Source: Chondrosia reniformis
Lineage: Eukaryota; Porifera; Demospongiae; Chondrillida; Chondrillidae
DNA: 64,000 nt
Direction: 5' to 3'
NCBI GenBank assembly: GCA_947172415.1
Contig: OX359202.1
Location: 126,501 to 190,500, forward strand
The first letter of the stretch is position 1; every line of letters starts with the position of its first letter. The notes beneath the pieces are model-generated. The model ran no database searches. It worked only from the letters and a program-made list of their open reading frames with translations, and was not told the DNA's origin. Made by a program: the position numbers and the translations under genes. Shown in pieces: positions 11,803-25,451 of the stretch.

Positions 11803-12500
11803 CTTATACACATGGATATGCACTGTGTAGTACTTGATTGTTGTTGAAGCAGTTTCTATCCACATATATTATATGGATGTCGTTAAAGTGAAATTTTGCC
11901 GATCGACGGCCAACGAAACTCCAAAGAAAAAAAGTTGGACCATACCGAACGCTACCATCCACGACGCTCAGAGGCCGGGATCGGTGGTAACGCTCTGCCG
12001 AGTTGAGCTTTGGGTGTCACTTGCGTGAGAAGAACCAGTTCTTCTCGATATGGCCGACTCATATGAATCCTAAGATATCAGATGCCAATCCCACATTACG
12101 TGGAACCCCCCCGAAATCCGGATTATTGGTGAGCACGTCTCTATGGCACCAACCGATTAGGAGACAGCTTCAGAGTCTAAGCGCTACCAACCTCTATGGG
12201 AACCGCTACCACCATAGAGATGTGTCCAGGTAGGCCTACTTTATAAGGTTTTGCGCTTCTATTTAAACAAGAAAATTTCAAAAGGAAACGATTGTGGTTG
12301 GCGCTATTCCATACTTAAGAATAGGGTATTTGCGAGAAAAATGTAGTCAAATTATATCAAGTTAATTCGGGATGAGTGCATCGTTCCAAGCCATTTTAAA
12401 GGTATATCCAGTATTCGTGGTTCATCTAGAAACTGGGAAAAATGGATGGAATCCTGTAAGTGTCTTGATTGGCGGAGGAGACCAACTTTTCTGGTCCCAT
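11800..12500 (+). repeat. Dispersed repeat Z, copy 2
   Basis: Nearly identical to 15,515-16,190. A short conserved frame reads MDVVKVKFCRSTANETPKKK (about 11,874-11,933), and a downstream one reads around SIRGSSRNWEKW and SCKCLDW (about 12,395-12,475). There is an inverted CTCTATGG/CCATAGAG pair at about 12,193-12,220. Function unknown; either a non-autonomous mobile element or a decayed multi-exon gene copy. Confidence 0.6.
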
Positions 12501-12759
12501 GTAGAAACGATTTTAGCGAGAGGTGTTCCGATATGAACGTAAACAGGTATAACCAGCCACACTCAATCTCAATTGCAGTAATAGCATAATGGCTACCTGC
12601 CTCTATGTAAAGACCTTCTGACAGCTGCGTTCTGGACTGTCCCTGCGTGTTTCTAGTTGCCCCATTCATGTCAAAACATTTTAACTTCGTATGCCGATAA
12701 TTTGCAAAATAGTATCGCACGATATATATGCTACACCCATTTAAGGTCGTATACTAGAA

Positions 12760-13425
12760 ATTTAATGTACATTAGAGTGCTGTAGCTCTGTCAAATGGAG
12801 AGATATGAAGCTTTAACTTAACGTCAGCATTCACAGACATGTTTGAAACATTTCCAATGAGAATTTGAAATTTTCATAAATCTTTACATTTGCCCTATCT
12901 CTCACCATACATTAATTTCGTATACCAATACTTTAATGTACATTTGGTACTCTAACTCTGTCAAATGGAAAGATATGAAGCTCAAACTTGCTGTCAGCAT
13001 TCACAGACATGTATGAAACATTTCCAATGAGAATTTGAAATTTTCATAAATCTTTACATTTGCCCTATCTCTCACCATACATTAATTTCGTATACCAATA
13101 CTTTAATGTACATTTGGTACTATAACTCTCTAAAATGGAAAGTTAATAAGCTAAACCTTGGTGTCAGAATTCACAGACATGTATGAAACATTTCCAATGA
13201 CAATTTGAAATTTTCATAAATCTTTACATTTGCCCTATCTCTCACTATACATTAATTTGTTATTCCAGTATATTAATGTACATTTGGTGCTCTAACTCTG
13301 TCAAATGGATAGATATGAAGCTCAAACTTGCTGTCAGCATTCACAGACATGTATGAAACATTTCCAATGAGAATTTGAAATTTTCATAAATCTTTACATT
13401 TGCCTTATCTCTCACTATACATTAA
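12760..13425. repeat. 170-bp satellite array 2
   Basis: Four units of the same satellite as at 8525, more diverged (for example TTTCGTATACCAATACTTTAA in place of TTTGGTATTCCAGTATATTA). It ends at ACATTAAGCACCGG, directly before the hairpin satellite. Confidence 0.88.
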
Positions 13426-13490
13426 GCACCGGAAAACAAATGGGAACAGTTTGGGTCTGCAACTACTAAACCTACCAATGTATGATTAGC

Positions 13491-14500
13491 TGGTGCTTAA
13501 GCCAAAAAGTGGATTAAGCACCAGGAGGCCTATAGGAGCTGTAATGTGTCATTTCAAGTCACCTGGATTGCATTTTCCAATAGTACAGGGCTTGCTGGTG
13601 CTTAAACCAAAAAGTGGATTAAGCACCAGGAGGCCTATAGGAGCTGCAATGTGTCATTTCAAGTCACCTGGATTGCATTTTCCAATAGTACAGGGCTTGC
13701 CGGTGCTTAAGCCAAAAAGTGGGTTAAGCACCAGGAGGCCTATAGGAGCTACAAGGTGTCATTTCAAGTCACCTCGATTGTATTTTCCAATAGTATCAGG
13801 CTTACCGGTGCTTAAGCCAAAAAGTGGATTAAGCACCAGGAGGCCTATAGGAGCTGCAATGTGTCATTTCAAGTCACCTCGATTGTATTTTCCAATAGTA
13901 TCAGGCTTACCGGTGCTCAAGCCAAAAAGTGGATTAAGCACCAGGAGGCATGTAGGAGCTGCAAGGTGTCATTCCAAGTCACCTCTATGGCATTTTCCAA
14001 TAGTACAGGGCTTGCCGGTGCTTAAGCCAAAAAGTGGGTTAAGCACCAGGAGGTCTATAGGAGCTACAAGGTGTCATTTCAAGTCACCTGGATTGCATTT
14101 TCCAATAGTACAAGGCTTGCTGGTGCTTAAGCCTAAAAGTGGGTTAAGCACCAGGAGGCCTATAGGAGCTACAAGGTGTCATTTCAAGTCATCTCTATGG
14201 TATTTTCCAATAATATCAGGCTTGCCGGTGCTTAAGCCAAAAAAAGGATTAAGCACCAGGCCTAGGAGGCCTATAGGAGCTACAAAGTGTCATTTCAAGT
14301 CACCTTGATTGCATATTCCAATAGTATCAGGCTTGCCGGTGCTTAAGCCAAAAAGAGGGTTAAGCACCAGGAGGCCTATAGGAGCTACAAGGTGTCATTT
14401 CAAGTCTCCTCAATTGCATTTTCCAATAGTACAAGGCTTGCTGGTGCTTAAGCCAAAAGTGGTTTAAGCACCAGGATGCCTATAGGAGCTGCAAGGTGTC
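13491..14500. repeat. 105-bp hairpin satellite, about 10 copies
   Basis: Unit starts recur at 13491, 13596, 13701, 13806 and so on, every 105 bases, with small length changes near the end. Each unit carries a perfect inverted repeat GGTGCTTAA...TTAAGCACC with a 12-base loop, followed by AGGAGGCCTATAGGAGC and CCAATAGTA. As 105 is 35 codons, a 271-codon frame (13493-14308) stays open across it, but this is a by-product of the period. The TTAAGCACC half-site also occurs at about 7935, 7999 and 10,341. Confidence 0.92.
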
Positions 14501-14925
14501 ATTTCATTTTCAGTATAGTTTAGATGACAGCTACATAGCGATCCTGTACAGTTGTTTAAGCAGTGTCTGCTTGTTCATTTTATGGCTAGATGGAATGACC
14601 CAAAGCAGTATTTACAACTAAAGACCACATGGATTAACAATATACTACTGTAACATTTTCACACCTAGCCACCAAACCCTCACTTGCCCACCATCCAATA
14701 AATATACTACTACTGTCTTGCCCCTTTACAAACATAGATGGCAGGTAGGTTTGTATACATATATATACTCCAAACACAAACATAGAAGGCATGCAGGAAG
14801 TAGGGGGCAGCACACTACACAACACCTACAAAGGAGGGTGAAACAGCTGTACATGTATTATAGCTTCATAGCGTTCCATTTTATAGAGTTACAGCCCTAA
14901 ATGTACTAGTATGCGAAGTTAATAT
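14500..14925. other. Unassigned spacer
   Basis: Nothing recognisable. Short frames on both strands overlap each other and have no domain features. Confidence 0.4.
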
Positions 14926-15400
14926 ACGTACGTATGGTGAGATATAGGGTAAATTATTAGTATCCATCAAAATTTCAAAAACTCATTGAACACTATTTAT
15001 GGAGGTCTGTGAATGCTGAGACCAAGTATTGGCTTCATAGCATTCCATTTTAGAGAGTTACAGCCCTAAATGTACTGGTATACAAAGTTAATGTATGGTG
15101 AGAGATAGGGCAAATATTGACTTACTTCAAAATTTCAAAAACTCATTGGGCATGCTTTGTATGTATCTATGAATACTTCCACCAAGTAGTAGCATGATAT
15201 CTTTAAGGATTCAAGAGTTAAAGCCCTAAATGTACATTAAATTCTTGTATACCAACTTAATGTATGGTGAGAGATAGGGCAAAAAATTTTTAATCAAAAT
15301 TTGAAAAACTCATTGGAGATGCTTTATGGATGTTTGTGAATGCTGTGTCACATTAACTTATAGCTACAAATGTACTTTAAATATTATTTGGCCTCATGGC
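14926..15400. repeat. Inverted, diverged units of the satellite family
   Basis: TGTATGGTGAGAGATAGGGC, the reverse complement of the satellite's GCCCTATCTCTCACCATACA, appears at about 15,091 and 15,258 and in variant form at 14,934. The intervening sequence (AAAACTCATTGAACACTATT, GAGAGTTACAGCCCTAAATG) is a different subfamily with similar spacing of about 160-170 bases. Confidence 0.75.
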
Positions 15401-15513
15401 AAATATTTTTGCATTTTCCATTATTGCGTAATACAAGAAATGTCCGACCGTGAGTAGTAAAACAAATTTGGTACCAATATCATATTTAAAAAAACACTAG
15501 AACGCTTTTGGAG

Positions 15514-16340
15514 CTTTCTTATACACATGGATATGCACTGCATAGTACTTGATTGTTATTGAAGTAGTACCCCCATAGATAATATATGGATGTCGTTAAA
15601 GTGAAATTTCGCCAATCGACAGCCAACGAAACTCCAAAGAAAAAAAGTTGGACCATACCGAACGCTACCATCCACGACGCTCAGAGGCCGGGATCGGTGG
15701 TAACGTTCAGATTATGAGTTGAACTTTGGGTGTCACTTGCGTGAGAAGAACCAGTTCTTCTCGATATGGCCGACTCATATGAATCCTTAAAGATATCAGA
15801 TGCCAATCCCACATAACGTGGAACTCCCCCGAAATCCGGATTATTGGTGAGCACGTCTCTATGGCACCAACCGATTAGGAGACAGCTTCAGAGTCTAAGC
15901 GCTACCAACCTCTATGGGAACCGCAACCACCATAGAGATGTGTCCAGGTAGGCCTACTTTATAATGTTTTTCGCTTCTATTTATATGAAGTTTTGTCCAA
16001 AGAAAACGGTTGTGGTTGGCGCATTTTTAACTTATTTCTCGTTATTTCCAGGTCAGTGCATTGTTCCAAGCAATTTTACACACATGCGCAGTATCTGTGG
16101 TTCATATGTAAACTGGGAAAAGTGGAAAAAAGCCTGTAAGTGTCTTGATTGGCCGAGGAGAACGACTTTTTTTGTCCCACGTATTTTCAAGAAATCGTCA
16201 AATTATACCACAATAATTCCAGACCAGAGATTCGTTCCAAGCAATTTTACACTCATACGCAGTATTTTCGGTACATCTTAAAACTGGGGAAGCTGGATAA
16301 AAACCTGTATGTGTCTTGATGGACGGAGGAGAACGACTTC
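15514..16340 (+). repeat. Dispersed repeat Z, copy 3, with internal duplication
   Basis: Copy of 11,800-12,500. The last part is duplicated in tandem: the block encoding VPSNFTHMRSICGSYVNWEK (about 16,060-16,120) recurs as VPSNFTLIRSIFGTS about 170 bases later (16,230-16,280), each followed by TGTGTCTTGAT or TAAGTGTCTTGAT and an RRRTT/PRRTT stretch. The open frame 15,964-16,281 spans the first copy. Confidence 0.55.
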
Positions 16341-16689
16341 TTAGGATGTAGAAAATTGCAGATAATTTGAGGCCCGATATTTATCGCCGGTTAATATTAT
16401 TGTACGATATGTCTGTAATCGATATTTCAACTATTTTGAGGCTATAAATTCTTATTTTAATTTTTTAGCAAGAGTAATGTATCGATCAAAAAACTTTTTT
16501 AGAATGAGCCATTTGTTTACCATGTAGGTCAACCATCTTAATTGTTTGTAATAAGTCAGTTTTAAGGCACAAATATTCAAGTAATAAATATAAATATAAA
16601 GTGACCTTGTTCACCTATTCTATATCAAGTAATCAACAGTTAGAGCTGCCTTCAGTGAAGCATGTTAGTTGGTCAACTTTTAGGAGCAG

Positions 16690-18343
16690 CTAGCAGCATG
16701 TCTTCTTGTCCGACTTTTTGGATTGTTCCTCTGTCAGAACAATTGATGGGCCCCGTTGCAGATCAGGTTTTGCTCCCTCCTTATCTTGTGTAGACTAGAC
16801 AACAAAACCACAAGTGTTTAGTCACTAACTAGCTATCCTCAGTCTAGCCATCTTACCTCCTTAAGTATTAATTCTGCTATCTTTTGAAATGCTTCAGGGA
16901 CATTGTGACCAGTATAATCACTAATTTCAAAAAAGGGCCAGCCATTTTGGTCTGCCAGCTATAGGGATATGAACGCAGCACTGTAGGATGCTGTATGGAA
17001 GTGCTATATATTGTCTCACTTCTTTTCCTCGCTCTGTTGATACTCTCCTTTCATTTTCTAAATCAACTTTATTGCCAATTAAGAGCACTTTGACTGTCTC
17101 TACTGCATTCTACAGTTACGGTTACATATACACGTCATACATGTTATTGTTAGTTGTCACGGCAACAAACTTCTTTGATATTTCTTATCCATTTTGAAAC
17201 ATTTTTAAATGAAGATTCGCTTGTTATGTCATACATTAATAGAATCCCCTAAAAAGAGATAACACAATACACCTGAACTCCTATTCAACTCCTTTTGCCA
17301 CTCCCCTCAGTCCTCTAGCCACTCCCCTCAGTCCTCTAGCCACTCCCCTCAGTCCTCTAGCCACTCCCCTCAGTCCTCAAGCCACTCCCCTCAGTCCTCT
17401 AGCCACTCCCCTCAGTCCTCTAGCCACTCCCCTCAGTCCTCTAGCCACTCCCCTCAGTCCTCAAGCCACTCCCCTCAGTCCTCTAGCCACTCCCCTCAGT
17501 CCTCTAGCCACTCCCCTCAGTCCTCTAGCCACTCCCCTCAGTCCTCTAGCCACTCCCCTCAGTCCTCTAGCCACTCCCCTCAGTCCTCTAGCCACTCCCC
17601 TCAGTCCTCTAGCCACTCCCCTTAGTCCTTTAGCCACTCCCCTCAGTCCTCAAGCCACTCCCTCCTTCACATCAATACTCACCTGAGCCCTCCTGTAGTA
17701 CGGCACTGATAAGGCTTGAAACCTCTCCTGACTGGCAGTATCCCTGCGTGTGGAGCAGACATCGTAAATATTAGCATTCACAAGTATCACAACCATTACC
17801 ATATTTGGAGCATTATTTTCTTTCCATTTACTTCCAGCAACTTCGTTTTAAAGTCAGTTCCTATTAGCATGGAAGAGCTGTGACATACTTAATGGGACAA
17901 TACACATATTTGTGGGTCATGTGATCTCTCTTACACAAGAGAGTGAAAGTAAACATTTCTTTAATATGAATTTGAAATAGAATAGTGTATTGATACATCA
18001 CTCATATTCACTGTCAAAGTGTTCATTAACAACAGACTAATATTGTTCTACGCAAAGGATACAGTCAAGGAGACAAGTCACGTGACAACGACTAATAACT
18101 CCACTTGAACACTTTGCTTTATGGCCTCCAGAGGTGATACTAGACCTGTCTAGTCCTTCAGAAGGACACCTACATGCGATCACTCGTCAGGCATCGATCA
18201 CGCTCGACCCCACTGTACTGACCTATCGTGTCGACGTTCTTGCCACAAAACTTGTTTATTAAGGATGTCTTTCCTGCCGAACTGTCGCCAATTAGAACTA
18301 TTACCATCTTAAGTAACTGATCGTAGTTCTTGTCGAACGCCAT
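16690..18343 (-). CDS. Divergent Rab-family small GTPase
   Basis: Seven exons join in frame: 18343-18223, 17860-17800, 17743-17683, 17248-17171, 17109-17020, 16958-16857, 16794-16690, giving 205 residues. The order is P-loop GDSSAGKTSL, G2 in DTIGTDFKTK, G3 in WDTASQERF, then YDITSESSFKNV, G4 GNKVD, and the C-terminus KKSDKKTCC, a double-cysteine geranylgeranylation signal that would anchor it to membranes. Closest look is to the Rab8/10/13 and Rab1 group, but the subfamily is unclear. Oddities: the stretch between P-loop and G2 is about five residues shorter than in Rab1/Rab8, DTAGQ has become DTASQ, and the usual ETSAK G5 box reads EISDY. An alternative start lies four codons upstream (18355). 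Confidence 0.88.
17285..17660. repeat. 21-bp minisatellite in Rab intron
   Basis: About 17 copies of a 21-base unit containing CTAGCCACTCCCCTCAGTCC fill the intron between exons 3 and 4 of the Rab gene. Some units have CAAG for CTAG. Private to this intron. Confidence 0.92.
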
Positions 18344-18720
18344 TGGGAGTGGCACCTTTTGTGATTGTCACGCGCTACACAGACTCGAAAACTTTTTGTG
18401 CAAGCGCTTTACGTTACATATAGTAAAAGTGATAATCCTTTTCGTTCGTTCAATATTCGACGCTAAGGAAGAGAAAGCTAATGAAAACGAAAGCCATCCA
18501 AGCGTCCGCCACTTTGGTGACAGATATCTATATAATTAAATTATAAATTTTGATTTCAGCACTAAATACGTATACTTAAAATTGTACTGACACTTTACAA
18601 AATGAATGTTGAGAGATTGAACAAAATTTAATTTTCAACAAAGTTTTTGGAGATATCTGCTTTATTAATGTCTGTAAGTGCTCACTAAATAAAAGATTTT
18701 GTGCATATTTAATCTTTAGA
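18344..18720. other. Spacer between Rab start and TSR1 stop
   Basis: About 380 bases, A/T-rich, expected to hold the Rab promoter and the TSR1 3' UTR. No motif I can assign with confidence. Confidence 0.4.
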
Positions 18721-21700
18721 TTAGTTCATTTGTTCTTCTAAAAGATCATGTTTTTCCTCGGTCCATGTGTCAGGTATGTCAACATCAATGGTATAGGCCC
18801 ATTTTGGATAGACTCTCTTGTATAGATTCATCAAAACAGAGTCTTGGGCCTTTAGCTGTGAATTAAAAGTACACTTCATGTGTCCATGAGTCCCTGCAAT
18901 AAGATAGAGGCCACTGGGATCTTAATTACGACCAAATATCAGAAGATTAAGAAACCTACCTAGTGGTTCTTTAATGTGTCCTTTAGCTCCATATTTGGTA
19001 TTAAGTTGAACCGGCTTGAACCATAAGATGTCGTCTGCAGGAGAAGGTGAGTTAATAAGCTGTTTTATAGTGACTTAAGGACAAACAACAATGATGGAAT
19101 AATATTGTATTTACCTCTATTGAAGAACATGTATCGGACAACTGCTGATTTCTTGTGTATTTTAAATGGATGTCCGCTTAAAACAATTTTTTTGCAAATG
19201 ACTCTGTCAGGGTCTACTTTATGAACTGTACCAAATGCCACCAATTTGTGACATACTCTTCCATCTGTAGAGATGGATGGATGGATGGATGGATGGGTGG
19301 ATGGACGGATGGGTGGGTGGATGGACGGATGGATGGATAGATGGATGGGTGGATGGATGGGTGGATGGATGGATGGATGGATGGGTGGATGGATGGATAG
19401 ATGGATGGGTGGATGGATGGGGGTGGATGGATGGATGGATGGATGGATGGATGGATGGATGGATGGATGGATGGATGGATGGATGGATGGATGGATGGAT
19501 GGATGGATGGATGGATGGATGGATGGATGGATGGATGGATGGATGGATGGATGGATGGGTGCGTGGATGGGTGGGTGGATGGGTGGATGGGATACCTTTG
19601 GTTATATCATCTTGAAACACCAGCGTAGGAGTAGGTGGATATGAAATAGGCACATATGCTGAGGCGACAACTACACTGCCAGGTCTAAAGTATCTCTCAT
19701 ACTAGAAGTATAAAGTAGAGAGGGGGGAACAGAGAGAGAGGGAGAGGGAGAGAGGGAGAGAGGGAGAGAGAGAGAGGGAGAGAGAGGGGGCAGAGGGAGA
19801 GAGAGAGAGGGAGAGATGGAGAGATATTCAATGCCATTCCCAACTGCACCCAACTACAGACAAACCTTGTGCTTATCTCCAGGGGAGTGCTGCGAGAACA
19901 CAGGACAGACACTGTATCTTTGAGCCCCAACTTGAAATATCAACCTCTCCTACACCAGTAACCAATATAAGACCTCAGCAAATGGTACTTCTGAGAAGAT
20001 GAAGTGATGGGTGATCTGATGTAGTTATCGATAATGTGCTTGTGAATACTTGTAAAGTAGGTCATCTATATAGTACTCATATAAAGTAGGTCATCTACGT
20101 AATATAGCACTCATATAAAGTAGGTATTTGTGAAGCTTTTCTGATGGTGCAACCTTTTAACTTTGGTAGAGTTATACAGTGAAGGGAAAGTCCCAAATGG
20201 CAGGTTCTACCTTTGATTTGATTGGCTGCTTGCAGTATTGCGACATTCTCAGTACAAAATGTACAACAGAGAACTTGTTTTCATGTGGAAGTAGACTAGT
20301 CAGGACCAGAGGACGTCTCCCGCTGTACCACCCATCTGTCAACATAAGCATACCACATGATCTACTAGGTGACTCTAAATGGGCTGCACTTACCATAAAA
20401 GGAATGGGGCACCTTGCTGATGTGAATGGTCACATAATGTCCTGCCTGCAACACAAAATGAAGTTTTACATACTACAGTTTTGCAGCAGAGTGATTGTTT
20501 ATCTACCGTTACTCCTTCATTCTCTGTTCTGCCAAGAATTCGCTTTCTTGTTCTAGTGAAATTCTCAAACTGAAATATCCTGGCATAATCTAATGGCAGG
20601 TTCTCCTTGGGATCCCATGGAGAGTGCTTAAAACTCTGCAGCCCTCGATACCTGCAGACAACACAACTTGCCTCTTGACACACAGAGGTAACTCAAGGCC
20701 TCATTTGACACACAGAGGTAACTCAAGGCCTCATTTGACACACAGAGGTAATTCAAGGCCTCATTTGACACACAGAAGTAATTCATACTTTGCAAATCGA
20801 ACTCTTGCTGGTTCAGTGAGTGGAGTGTCCACTTCATCAGGAAACATTTCATCTTCTTTGGCTGCCTTCAGCAGTTCAAACCTGTAACAAAGTTAATACC
20901 ATGGTTACCTCATCATTGCTACTGTATCAACAAATGTTGCTATGGCAACCTACTGTTTTCTTTCACTGTCAAAATCAAAATCTTCATCATATTTCTTATG
21001 ATCAATTGAAGTACCCTATAAAGATAGAGATAGGGGCTTCCCCTAGCAACGCTGTTGCTAAGGAGCCTACATCAACCCACAGCTTCTGAAGTGTTCTCCA
21101 AGACCTCCTAAACAGAGCAACACACGACACATAATTGCACATATCAGTACTTAAGGCTTGGTGCTTCCATACCATTTCATCTTCACAGTCATCTGACAAT
21201 CCTTCTTCTTCTATAAAGAGTTTCTCCAAATCTCCCTCTCCCTCACTGCCACTACCTCCCTCTCCCTCGCTGCCACTACCTCCCTCTCCCTCGCTGCCAC
21301 TACCTCCCTCTCCCTCACTGCCACTACCTCCCTCTCCCTCACTGCCACTACCTCCCTCTCCCTCGCTGCCACTACCTCCCTCTCCCTCGCTGCCACTACC
21401 TCCCTCTCCCTCACTGCCACTACCTCCCTCTTCGTCTATCCAGGAGGCCTGGTAGGTTGAGGTGCCTTTTGGAACTTTTCTGTTGATCATTGATTTATCT
21501 ATAGCTAACTGTTGAGCTGGAAGTTAGGAGCATTTGTAAGTCACATGCATGTCATGTGACTGCAAAGTCCATACCTTCTGCTTCCTGTAGTTCCTCTTCA
21601 GTTGGCCAGGTCTGTTCCCCTTCCATTGGGTCTGGTACCACCTCAGATATCAGAGATTCCTAATGTGTGGAAATCACATGATCGTCACATGACCTACACA

Positions 21701-23149
21701 TGACTGTCACATGATGACCTACTTGTAAATTTGGATCAGCTACTTCTAAAACTCTTACACCTTCTTCCATTGAACCAGTCATCTCACTTCCACCCTCCTG
21801 ATACAGGTAGAAATATACACATCACATGACCATCACATGACCATCAGGTGACAATCTACCATCTCACAGTTCTCATAGCTCCTGTGTACACATGTTGATG
21901 GCTCCTGAGCGGATGGAGATCCGGTGGTCCATCTATCTAAACAACAAAGTGTTTTGTCAATAGATCATTGAATCAATTACACAGTATTTGATAAAATGCT
22001 TTACTAATTGTTGGAATCTTGTCAAAGAGCTCCCAAAATACTTAACATTTCCACTGATATTATACTCTCCCAGTTTACCTGCTTCATTTGGAATGCTCCA
22101 AGTTTGGGTAAATATATTAAGCTGTTTACAGAGAGGTTGCGCCCGCCTCTGACGTATCCCGACACCTTCAAGGTCTCCGCCTCGTACGACATGCTCTCCA
22201 CTACTAGGTGACTGTGAGTGTCTCTGAAGGTTAGATCCCTCCTCTTTAAATTTGCAACATGTCGCAATACATTAACTGCATCCTACACTTCATGCATTGA
22301 ATTTATACAATAGCTATGATACTCCTATCTATATAAAATGATAGTAAAACAAACCTGAACTGTATCAATGCTAAACAGCTTGTCTATTTCAAACTTTGAT
22401 TCTACCATTCTGCTGATCCTCTTCCGAGTCTCTTGTTGTTTCTTAATGCTGAGCTGCTTCAGGTCTCTTACGGTATGAACAATGCTCGGCAAGCCTTGTG
22501 AGAGCAGGGCAGTCAGGGTTACCTCTCCGTGCGGATCTACTCCACACTCCCCATCATAGACAAACACGACAGTGTCACTGACCTAAGGGATCAAAGTACA
22601 GTAGTCAAACAGAACCATATCGGTCAGACAAACACTCACTTTGGCAACGTCCAAGACCTCATAGAGATCACTGGGAGCAGGAGTAACTACTGTAAACCTC
22701 TTCTTTGAGTTCCTGGAGTAATGATAATCTTGTCCATTCCACAGAGAGAGAGAGAGAGAGTGGTTAGATATTATGGTATGCTTACACTAGCGTCTGTACA
22801 GGTGCTGGGTCACATGACTGGTCACATGCTTCAAAAAAGAGATGGCTGACGGAAGCACCATTCAAACCAGCAGATAACGGAACCACAACCTGAGGATACA
22901 TACAACAATAGGAGAAGGCGTGGCAGGAGGGAGTGGTCATGCACGTACTATTAAATGTGGAGGACTATTTTCAACTCCAATTTGTCTCTTTTTCATTAAA
23001 ATTTTGTTTCTTTTGTTGTTGCGGATTTGCTTCATCTAAAACAGATACAGATCGCTCGTAAAGATCAAACGACTGATCATCAAGTGGACACGAACCTTAT
23101 TCTTTCGGTCTAGTCTTCTAACGTCTCGGCTACTACGCATCGAGGCCAT
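18721..23149 (-). CDS. TSR1: TSR1, pre-40S ribosome maturation factor
   Basis: Multi-exon gene for the TSR1 homologue, a degenerate GTPase-like factor that binds the pre-40S particle. It starts [18 protein letters not shown] (23149). Later exons read [14 protein letters not shown] (about 22,950-23,000), [15 protein letters not shown] (about 22,460-22,510), [20 protein letters not shown] (AARP2CN-type block, about 22,110-22,170), [18 protein letters not shown] (about 21,430-21,480), [20 protein letters not shown] (about 20,600-20,660) and FRYMFFNR-like sequence near 19,120. The last exon ends [19 protein letters not shown]. These blocks match TSR1 in order. The acidic region is an in-frame 24-base minisatellite (21,212-21,440). 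Introns hold a GGAT array, a GA-rich tract and a 30-bp repeat. Confidence 0.92.
19272..19600. repeat. (GGAT)n array in TSR1 intron
   Basis: Long tetranucleotide array of TGGATGGATGG with GGGT and GGAC variants. Frames open on both strands (Trp-Met-Asp-Gly, and His-Pro-Ser-Ile on the other) are artefacts of the repeat. Confidence 0.95.
19715..19820. repeat. GA-rich purine tract in TSR1 intron
   Basis: About 100 bases of AGAGAGAGGGAGAG-type sequence within an intron of TSR1. Confidence 0.85.
20674..20790. repeat. 30-bp repeat in TSR1 intron
   Basis: Four copies of a 30-base unit containing GACACACAGAGGTAACTCAA and GGCCTCATTT between the exons encoding the RYRGLQSF block and the one at about 20,790-20,880. 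Confidence 0.85.
21212..21440 (-). repeat. TSR1: Coding 24-bp minisatellite: acidic Ser-Glu-Gly repeat of TSR1
   Basis: Eight copies of a 24-base unit encode GGSGSEGE repeats between WIDEE and [15 protein letters not shown]. Other TSR1 proteins have an acidic, low-complexity linker at this position, so the repeat keeps the charge while its copy number can vary. Units differ only by A/G at one synonymous position, which points to recent expansion. Confidence 0.88.
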
Positions 23150-23536
23150 CTTGGCACTCACTTTACCTAGGTTTAATGCGACGATAAGAGCAAGGTGCGT
23201 TTGGTTAGCTAAGAAACCGTTGCTTCTATACCTTTGGATAATCTGTCTTGAGCGCCCTTCGTTTTGTGTCTGCCGTGTTTGTGTGCCTTATTTTGCTGCT
23301 TTAGCGGACCAGATCGATGTTTACCTTCTCCCAGCGGCATCTTCGCTGCAACACGTGGGTTGCGGGATTCCCCGTTGGCACAACTCTAACGGGTAGTCAC
23401 GCAAACTAATACAACTATACGTACAGATGCAATTGTATAATGTAATACTTATAATATTACTGTGTATTTTATAGGGTTCAAAGGTCTGTCATTGAAGAGC
23501 TACAAAACGCCAAATAAATCATATCCACCAATATAT
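23150..23536. other. Spacer between TSR1 start and RAB1 stop
   Basis: About 390 bases holding the presumed TSR1 promoter and RAB1 3' end. A short + strand frame (23,151-23,396) has no recognisable features. Confidence 0.4.

Positions 23537-25451
<1,915 letters not shown>

Noticed and set aside
12352-12720. 122-codon - strand ORF
   Set aside because: It runs antisense through repeat Z and satellite sequence, is not kept in the other copy and has no recognisable features.
13493-14308. 271-codon ORF of 35-residue repeats
   Set aside because: It is the 105-bp satellite read in one frame; the period is a multiple of three, the units end without a domain and there is no gene context.
13491-14500. 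CRISPR array
   Set aside because: Regularly spaced palindromic units, but the spacers are also repeated, there are no cas genes and the host is a eukaryote.
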